A DNA stretch of 12,366 nt from Rhodospirillaceae bacterium UBA6608. GTDB lineage: Bacteria; Pseudomonadota; Alphaproteobacteria; Rhodospirillales_A; Casp-alpha2. The notes beneath the pieces were generated by a model, which searched no databases, was not told where the DNA came from, and saw nothing but the letters and a program-made list of their open reading frames with translations. The stretch spans positions 1 through 12,366 of the forward strand of contig DJHY01000132.1 in NCBI GenBank assembly GCA_002433335.1. The letters are read 5' to 3'. Shown here one piece after another: positions 7,741 to 12,366 of the stretch. The stretch's first letter is position 1; each line of letters opens with the position of its first letter. The translations under genes and the position numbers were made by a program.

Positions 7741-8262
7741 ATGTTCAAGAAACTGCTGATTCCGGCGTTGCTCGCCGCTGCCATGAGCGTGACGACAGGC
7801 ACCGCGCGCGCCGACGACGATCCTGATTTCGTGACCTTCGCGGCCGGGAAATTCGACATTTTCCGCAACCGGGAAGAAGACCTTGAATTGCGCCTGGATT
7901 ATCGGTTCGGCAACAAGTTCTGGATCTTCAAACCTTTCCTGACCAGCGCCTATGTGACCAATAACTCGTCGTTCATCGGCGCGGGCGTTCTGGTCGATAT
8001 CTATCTCGGTCGCCGCTTCGTGCTGACGCCGCAGTTCTCTCCGACCTGGTGGCGGGGCAAAACCTCGAACCTCGACCTGGGTCACGCGCTTGAATTCCGG
8101 TCGCGCCTGGAACTGGCCTATCGCCTGGACGACCGGTCGCGCATCGGCATTTCCATCGACCATTCGTCCAACGCGGGCCTGGGCGACGGCAATCCCGGCG
8201 TGGAATCGGTGATGCTGAATTATTCCATGTCGATGGACACCCTGACCGGGATGTTCAAATAA
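7741..8262 (+). CDS. pagL: PagL-type lipid A 3-O-deacylase (acyloxyacyl hydrolase family)
   Basis: An outer-membrane beta-barrel enzyme that removes the 3-linked acyl chain of lipid A. It is 173 aa with a signal peptide (MFKKLLIPALLAAAMSVTT..., probable cleavage after Ala-Arg-Ala at 24). The mature part alternates as expected for an eight-stranded barrel. The signature IDHSSNAGLGDGNPGVESV (139-157) contains His141, Ser143 and Glu155. Their spacing (His to Ser +2, His to Glu +14) equals that of His126/Ser128/Glu140 in the Pseudomonas aeruginosa enzyme, so catalysis is likely. ATG at 7741 is chosen because GGGGAAGG precedes it and it gives a clean signal peptide; an upstream ATG at 7684 would spoil it. 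No other lipid A gene is adjacent, and tRNA-Arg follows after 15 bp. Confidence 0.88.
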   Translation: MFKKLLIPALLAAAMSVTTGTARADDDPDFVTFAAGKFDIFRNREEDLELRLDYRFGNKFWIFKPFLTSAYVTNNSSFIGAGVLVDIYLGRRFVLTPQFSPTWWRGKTSNLDLGHALEFRSRLELAYRLDDRSRIGISIDHSSNAGLGDGNPGVESVMLNYSMSMDTLTGMFK

Positions 8263-8277
8263 CACCCACCGGCGGAC

Positions 8278-8354
8278 GGCCCCGTAGCTCAGGTGGATAG
8301 AGCGGCAGATTCCTAATCTGTAGGTCGCAGGTTCAAATCCTGCCGGGGTCACCA
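8278..8354 (+). tRNA. tRNA-Arg (anticodon CCT), CCA encoded
   Basis: A 77-nt cloverleaf. The acceptor stem GGCCCCG (8278-8284) pairs with CGGGGTC (8344-8350) with one G-U, followed by discriminator A and CCA at 8352-8354. The D arm is GCTC/GAGC (8287-8290, 8300-8303). The anticodon stem is GCAGA/TCTGT (8305-8309, 8317-8321) around loop TTCCTAA, giving anticodon CCT at 8312-8314, which reads the AGG arginine codon. The T arm contains GGTTCAAATCC. It follows the PagL gene closely on the same strand and is followed by a terminator. No duplicated 3' end of this tRNA is visible elsewhere in the window, so there is no sign of an integrated element here. Confidence 0.96.
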
Positions 8355-8386
8355 GCCGCCCGGGCCACAGCCGCATGTAAACCGAA

Positions 8387-8411
8387 AAGCCCCGCCGGAT
8401 CGGCGGGGCTT
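8387..8411 (-). terminator. Hairpin terminator between tRNA-Arg and the receptor gene
   Basis: AAGCCCCGCCG (8387-8397) pairs perfectly with 8401-8411 over 11 bp around GAT. Read on the minus strand it is followed by a short T-run (GGCTTTTCGG), suiting the end of the receptor transcript 27 bp away. On the plus strand the T content after it is poor, but it could still end the pagL/tRNA transcript. Confidence 0.8.
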
Positions 8412-8437
8412 CGTCGTTTCAGCGTCATTCAACCGGA

Positions 8438-10894
8438 TCAGAATTCCGACGAGACGGACAGGCGGACCGTGCGGGGCGCGCCCGGCGAGATGTATCCCGG
8501 GTAATAACAGGATGCCCAGTAATTGCTGTCCAACAGGTTGTCGACGTTGAACCGCACCGTAAAGGGATGAACCTCGGGCCGGTCGACCTCATAGCGCACC
8601 CCGATATCGAGCCGCGTCCAAGCCGGAAGGCTCTGCGAGTTCGCATTGTCGATATGTTGTTCGCCGGTAAAGGTCGCCCGTCCGCTAAGGGTCAGGCCGG
8701 GCACGAACGGCGTATCCCATTCCAATCCCATGTTGACCTGGATCGTCGGGACGCCCGGCGCGCCGTTTCCGTTGTTGGCGCCGTCGGCCGTCCGGGTCAA
8801 CGTCGCGTCGGTCAGGCTCAGGCCGCCCAACAGCCGCAGGTCGTCACGAAGATTTCCGAACAGGGACAACTCCATCCCACGGTTCCGTTGTTCGCCGCCC
8901 GCGGTGTAGTTGTTGGACCCGTCGACCGCCCCCGCAGGCCGGGTGATTTGAAAGAGGCTGAGCGACGTCGCGACGTCGCCCCAATCGACCTTCACCCCTG
9001 CCTCGATCTGTTTCGAGATGTAGGGCGGCAGGTTCTCGCCCGCGTTGGCATAGGTGCTGCCGACGACCGCCCCTTGCTGCAAGCCTTCGATGTAATTGCC
9101 GTAGACCGAGATCTTTTCCCACGGCTTGGCGACGAAACCGACAGCTGGCGACACCGCGCTTTGATTGTAGGACGAGGTCACCTGCCCCGTGGTCGCGCTG
9201 AAGTTCTGCGCTTTCACGCGCTGCACGCGAGCCCCAAGGATCAGTTGAATGCGGTCGTCATAGGCAGACAGCACATCGCCGAACGCCAAGCTGACGAATT
9301 CGGATTCCGCCGTCTTCGGCGTTTCCAAATCCGCGGTGCCCGGTGTGGCGGACGATGCGGGGTTATACAGGTTGGATGCGATCGCTCCGCCGATGGTTTC
9401 CGATCCGCTCGATTGGCTGCGGTAGAACCGCGTCGCCGCGACGCTGACTTCGTGGCCGATCGGGCCGGTTTCGAGTTCGCCGCGCACGCCCGCCTCTTGG
9501 GTATTCGTGTCGTAGACATATTCCAAGTGGCTGGGCGTGGCGGACAGGTCACCGTCTGAATTGGTGACCGAGGGGAAATAGGTCAACCGTCCCCAATAGG
9601 TGCGCTTGGCACCGACCGCGGCATGGATCGTCCAGTCCGGCGTCAGGTCGAACTCGGCCCGGCCGGCGCCGAAGAAATCTTCCGTATCGACCCAACCCCA
9701 GGGGAAGAACCAGTTGGACGATGCATCCGGCACGCTGGGCACCTCGACACCGGTTCGAATATTCGTCACCAGGGAGGGGGCGTTGATGTTCTGTAGCTGA
9801 TAGCCCAGGTCCGCCGACAGACGCAGGCGGTCGCCCTGGTAATCCAAACCGGCGAACGAGGTCACGAAGGTTCGCGACTGATCATCGACGGCGGTGTCGC
9901 CGTCTTCCAGGCTGGCGTTCAGGCGAACGCCGAATTCGTTGTCTTGACCGAAGCGACGCCCGACATCGGCCAGGGCGCCGAATTGCGTCTTCCCGGCGTA
10001 GGTCGCGGTCGCCTTGGTGATCGGTTCCGGCCCGGCGCGCTTCGGTGTGATGTTGATGGTGCCGCCAACGCTGCCCAAGGGCTGCATCCCGCCCAACATC
10101 GCGCTGGGCCCTTTCAGGACCTCGACCCGTTCCGCCAGCCCCATGCCGACGTTGAAGGTCGGGGCGATCCCGTACAGCCCACCGAATGCGACGTCCTGGT
10201 TGCTGGCTTCGAACCCGCGAATGACCAAGGGGTCGGTGTAGCCACCACCCGGCCAAGTCGCGCGCACCGCCGGGTCGTTGGCGACGACGTCGCGAACCGT
10301 GCGCGCCTGCTGATCCTCGATCACCTTGGACGTAAAGCTCGTTTGATTGAACGGCGTGTCCATCATGTCGCGATTGCCGAGCAGACCCAGCTTGCCGCCG
10401 CGCGCCACCTGTCCGCCGGCGTATTCCGGCTGCAGGTTTCCGATTTCCGCCCGCCTTGGGGCGACGCGCCCCTCGATGGAGACAGTCCCCAAGGTCAAAC
10501 GGTCCACCCCAGCCGAGCCGCCGGGTGCCGCGATCGTTACCGTGTCGTCGGCCGAGAACCGATAAGTCAGTCCAGTCCCGGAAAGCAGTTTCCGCAATGC
10601 CGCTTCCGGCGTCATCGTGCCGGTCACGCCGGGTGACTTCAGATCGCGGGCCACCGCCGAGGGATACAACACCTGAAGCCCGGCGTGTTCGCCAAAGGCC
10701 ATCAGGGCCCCCGCCAAGGGTCCCGCCGCGATGTCGAAGGAAAGGCTCGCATCGCGCTGAGCTTGCGCCGCCTCAACCGCGGCAACCGCCTTGTCCGCCC
10801 GAACCGTGGTCGGCAGGCCACCCACCATTGCCACACCCGCCATCAAGGCAGCTGTGCTGACGGACAGTTTAAAAATTCGCCCCTTGCCGGTCAT
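8438..10894 (-). CDS. TonB-dependent siderophore receptor with N-terminal signalling domain
   Basis: An outer-membrane receptor importing a ferric-siderophore with TonB energy and signalling to FecR; 818 aa from the chosen start. A signal peptide (residues 1-33, ending Val-Arg-Ala) is followed by the STN signalling domain (about 51-122, LSFDIAAGPLAGALMAFGEH). The plug is about 175-285 (VIRGFEASNQD, GLAERVEVLKGPSAMLGG, GGTINITPK). The 22-strand barrel runs to the C-terminus, which ends in Phe, with NVDNLLDSNYWAS and GAPRTVRLSVSSEF typical of siderophore receptors. ATG at 10894 has GAGGA 9 nt upstream and a clean signal peptide. An in-frame ATG at 10954 and TTG at 10981 lack ribosome sites and would run through the operator. 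The sigma factor and fecR lie upstream in the same orientation, the classical order. The siderophore cannot be named. Confidence 0.94.
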   Translation of the reverse strand: MTGKGRIFKLSVSTAALMAGVAMVGGLPTTVRADKAVAAVEAAQAQRDASLSFDIAAGPLAGALMAFGEHAGLQVLYPSAVARDLKSPGVTGTMTPEAALRKLLSGTGLTYRFSADDTVTIAAPGGSAGVDRLTLGTVSIEGRVAPRRAEIGNLQPEYAGGQVARGGKLGLLGNRDMMDTPFNQTSFTSKVIEDQQARTVRDVVANDPAVRATWPGGGYTDPLVIRGFEASNQDVAFGGLYGIAPTFNVGMGLAERVEVLKGPSAMLGGMQPLGSVGGTINITPKRAGPEPITKATATYAGKTQFGALADVGRRFGQDNEFGVRLNASLEDGDTAVDDQSRTFVTSFAGLDYQGDRLRLSADLGYQLQNINAPSLVTNIRTGVEVPSVPDASSNWFFPWGWVDTEDFFGAGRAEFDLTPDWTIHAAVGAKRTYWGRLTYFPSVTNSDGDLSATPSHLEYVYDTNTQEAGVRGELETGPIGHEVSVAATRFYRSQSSGSETIGGAIASNLYNPASSATPGTADLETPKTAESEFVSLAFGDVLSAYDDRIQLILGARVQRVKAQNFSATTGQVTSSYNQSAVSPAVGFVAKPWEKISVYGNYIEGLQQGAVVGSTYANAGENLPPYISKQIEAGVKVDWGDVATSLSLFQITRPAGAVDGSNNYTAGGEQRNRGMELSLFGNLRDDLRLLGGLSLTDATLTRTADGANNGNGAPGVPTIQVNMGLEWDTPFVPGLTLSGRATFTGEQHIDNANSQSLPAWTRLDIGVRYEVDRPEVHPFTVRFNVDNLLDSNYWASCYYPGYISPGAPRTVRLSVSSEF

Positions 10895-10929
10895 CTGTGT
10901 TGGTCCTCGTCCTTTTTTTCTCTCAGTTG

Positions 10930-10953
10930 AAAATGCATTGCATTTGCATTTCA
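10930..10953 (-). promoter_or_regulatory. Fur-box-like operator in the receptor leader
   Basis: On the minus strand three hexamers read AATGCA, AATGCA, one base, TGCATT, which is the F-F-x-R layout of the classical Fur box (GATAAT GATAAT C ATTATC). It includes a perfect 7-1-7 palindrome, AAATGCA-T-TGCATTT (10931-10945). It lies 36 bp before the ATG, just downstream of the proposed ECF promoter. The hexamer differs from the usual GATAAT, so the regulator (Fur, Zur, or another) is not certain. Confidence 0.55.
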
Positions 10954-10960
10954 TGTGATG

Positions 10961-10994
10961 AGAAGACGACGTAAGGACCAAGGCACCTCACCCC
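10961..10994 (-). promoter_or_regulatory. Putative FecI-type ECF promoter of the receptor gene
   Basis: Read on the minus strand: GGGGTGAGG, 15 bp, GTCGTCTT. The same two blocks at the same spacing occur upstream of fecR. The downstream block contains CGTC, a common -10 core of ECF sigma factors. Transcription would begin around 10955, at the edge of the Fur-like operator. Confidence 0.5.
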
Positions 10995-11022
10995 CTAGAC
11001 CGAGAAAATTCAGATCCGGGGA

Positions 11023-12003
11023 TCAGGCGCTTCGCAACACGACCAGATAGGGCGTGAACCGCGCCTCGCGCACGGGCAAGGATTGGACGATTGCATTCAG
11101 AACCGCGTCGGGTTCGTCGATGTTGAACACCCCGTCGATCCGCAGGGCCGTCAGGGCTTCGTCCCAGATCACGATCCGTCCCTTGCGATAGCGGTTCAGG
11201 TCGGCGACGACGTCCCCCAAGGGTCGCTCCCGAAACACCAGGCGCCCGCGCCGCCAAGCCGTATCGGCGGCGATATCTGCGGCCATCGGCGTGCCCAGGT
11301 TATGTCCCCGGTAGGAAACGCATTGCCCCGCCGTTAGCCGAACATGATCGCCGCCGCCGTCGGGCGAACCCATGAAAACCGTGACCGCGCTTTCCTCGAC
11401 CGTCACGGACGTATCGCTTAGCCGACGATGCACGGTAAATGCCGTTCCCAGGGCCCGTACCGTCCCACCGCCGCAGACCACGTCGAAGGGACGATCAGCG
11501 TCCTGCGCGACGGTGAAGGTGGCCCGGCCGGCCAACAGGTGTAGTTGCCGTGTCCGCTCGGTGAACCGAAACGCGACAGCCGTTTCCGCATCCAAGTGGA
11601 TGGCCGAACCGTCCGGCGCTGTAACCGTTTTTCGCTCACCTGTGCCGGTGCGCACGTCGCTGTCGATCACGGCTTTGACCTCGTCGACCGTCACCCCCGA
11701 AGCAACGACAAGCCCCGCGCAGGCAGCCGCGCCGGCCACCCCCGCCAACATTTGCCGGCGCGACACGCGTCGGGATGTAGACGGGCGGGACGACCGGTGT
11801 CGGGGATCGGGAACGGAATCCAGATCCGACCATAGGTCTTCCAGCTTGTCATATTCGATCCGGTTCGCCGCATCGGCGCGCAACCAGGCGGAGAAGGCCA
11901 GGTGTTCGTCTTCTGTGGCCGCGCCCGAGTTCAACCGCACAAACCAGGCAAGCGCCTGGTCACGGGGCGAACGATTCGGCTGGTTGGAAACTGGCATCTG
12001 CAT
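11023..12003 (-). CDS. fecR: FecR-family anti-sigma/regulator
   Basis: An inner-membrane regulator that relays the receptor's signal to the ECF sigma factor; 326 aa. The cytoplasmic DUF4880 region is about residues 14-60, with RLNSGAATEDEHLAFSAWL and the conserved WLRADAANRIEYDKLEDLW. A single hydrophobic segment spans 86-103 (LAGVAGAAACAGLVVASG), preceded by SRRQML (81-86). The periplasmic FecR domain is about 120-215 (GERKTVTAPDGSAIHLDAET, GRATFTV, VRALGTAFTVH). The C-terminal DUF4974-like region is about 252-323 (RGRLVFRERPLGDVVADLNRYRK, IDGVFN), expected to contact the receptor STN. The start is ATG 12003; ATG 11997 is also possible, and neither has a good ribosome site. It lies between the sigma gene and the receptor. 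Confidence 0.92.
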   Translation of the reverse strand: MQMPVSNQPNRSPRDQALAWFVRLNSGAATEDEHLAFSAWLRADAANRIEYDKLEDLWSDLDSVPDPRHRSSRPSTSRRVSRRQMLAGVAGAAACAGLVVASGVTVDEVKAVIDSDVRTGTGERKTVTAPDGSAIHLDAETAVAFRFTERTRQLHLLAGRATFTVAQDADRPFDVVCGGGTVRALGTAFTVHRRLSDTSVTVEESAVTVFMGSPDGGGDHVRLTAGQCVSYRGHNLGTPMAADIAADTAWRRGRLVFRERPLGDVVADLNRYRKGRIVIWDEALTALRIDGVFNIDEPDAVLNAIVQSLPVREARFTPYLVVLRSA

Positions 12004-12069
12004 TCAACGATTGAGAACGACTAGCTGTTTTCGAAATCCGGTAACGGCGAACGACATCTCCGCCCGACG

Positions 12070-12103
12070 TAAAGACGACCAAGCCACCCTTGATCCGCAC
12101 CCC
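12070..12103 (-). promoter_or_regulatory. Putative FecI-type ECF promoter of fecR
   Basis: Read on the minus strand: GGGGTGCGG, 15 bp, GTCGTCTT. It shares 16 fixed positions and the spacing with the element upstream of the receptor. It lies in the 126-bp gap between the sigma gene stop and the fecR start, giving fecR its own start point. The rest of this gap shows only an A/T tract just after the sigma gene. Confidence 0.5.
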
Positions 12104-12129
12104 TGGTGGAAATTTTTTTGAAGAACCGA

Positions 12130-12366
12130 TCAGGACATCACGCGATCCCGGCAAAATGCGAGCGCCCGCATCACGTGCTTTTCCACCATGCTGCGCGAAA
12201 TTCCCAGCTTCTCTGCGATCTCGGCATGGCTCAGGCCATCGAATTTATGCATCAAAAACACTTCGCGCTGACGGGGCGGCAGTTCGTCAATCACTTCAGC
12301 CAGGAGACGCACGCGCTGACGCTGGGCCAGGACGTCCTCCGCCGACGGCTCGCCGCTGTCGCGATC
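12130..12366 (-). CDS. ECF sigma factor, FecI-like, C-terminal fragment (start outside window)
   Basis: The last 78 codons of a sigma factor, open at the right edge. Region 4 is complete: LAEVIDELPPRQREVFLMHK followed by the -35-binding helix-turn-helix GLSHAEIAEKLGISRSMVEKHVMRAL and a short basic end. The DELPPRQREVF and SMVEKHVMRAL wording is that of FecI-type iron-starvation sigma factors. Region 2, needed to predict the -10 preference, is outside the window. FecR and the receptor lie directly downstream in the same orientation, so it probably transcribes them when a ferric-siderophore occupies the receptor. Confidence 0.93.
   Translation of the reverse strand, partial: DRDSGEPSAEDVLAQRQRVRLLAEVIDELPPRQREVFLMHKFDGLSHAEIAEKLGISRSMVEKHVMRALAFCRDRVMS

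Noticed and set aside
8567..9559. Plus-strand open frame of 330 codons.
   Set aside because: Antisense to the TonB receptor barrel; Arg- and Gly-rich with no domain, typical of a shadow frame.
10895..10981. N-terminal extension of the receptor from TTG 10981 or ATG 10954.
   Set aside because: No ribosome site, it spoils the signal peptide, and it would translate the operator and promoter DNA.

Overview
GC-rich chromosomal DNA from an alphaproteobacterium, most likely in or near the Rhodospirillales. A GcrA cell-cycle regulator is diagnostic of Alphaproteobacteria. The stand-alone methylmalonyl-CoA mutase and the style of the IF-3 and ThrRS proteins agree. No transposase, phage gene or CRISPR array is visible. 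Most of the window is ordinary housekeeping DNA, with one accessory iron-uptake locus at the right end.

Layout, left to right. (1) 1-1519, + strand: the 3' end of thrS, then infC, whose best start is an ATA codon behind a strong Shine-Dalgarno sequence, then a small gamma-glutamylcyclotransferase-fold protein. A strong hairpin terminator at 1586-1627 closes the block and can also serve the convergent gene. (2) 1680-3839, - strand: a complete one-subunit methylmalonyl-CoA mutase. (3) 3840-4169: a 330-bp divergent intergenic region holding two perfect DnaA boxes 22 bp apart and a sigma70-like promoter upstream of gcrA. (4) 4170-4550, + strand: gcrA, short for its family. (5) 4551-4814: a gene-poor gap with a 14-bp inverted repeat, a good sigma70-like promoter, a possible leaderless 25-codon ORF and a hairpin whose loop holds that ORF's stop codon. 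(6) 4815-7627, + strand: an IlvM-like ACT protein, a DUF4743-type Nudix hydrolase, YtoQ and proline iminopeptidase. (7) 7741-8354, + strand: a PagL-type lipid A deacylase with its catalytic triad, then tRNA-Arg(CCU) and a second hairpin terminator. (8) 8438-12366, - strand: a cell-surface-signalling iron locus in the order ECF sigma factor (start outside the window), FecR-like regulator, TonB-dependent siderophore receptor with an N-terminal signalling (STN) domain.

How the parts work together. In the right-hand locus, a ferric-siderophore bound to the receptor would be sensed through its STN domain by FecR, which would activate the FecI-type sigma factor. The DNA upstream of both the receptor and fecR carries the same two-block motif at identical spacing (GGGGTGNGG, 15 bp, GTCGTCTT), a good candidate for that sigma factor's promoter. 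The receptor leader also carries three AATGCA hexamers arranged like a Fur box. On the left, the DnaA boxes upstream of gcrA fit the DnaA-to-GcrA step of the Caulobacter cell-cycle circuit.

I do not see a clearly undescribed multi-gene system. The most useful leads are regulatory: the paired ECF promoters, the Fur-like operator, the DnaA boxes at gcrA, the ATA start of infC, and the leader region of the ACT gene.
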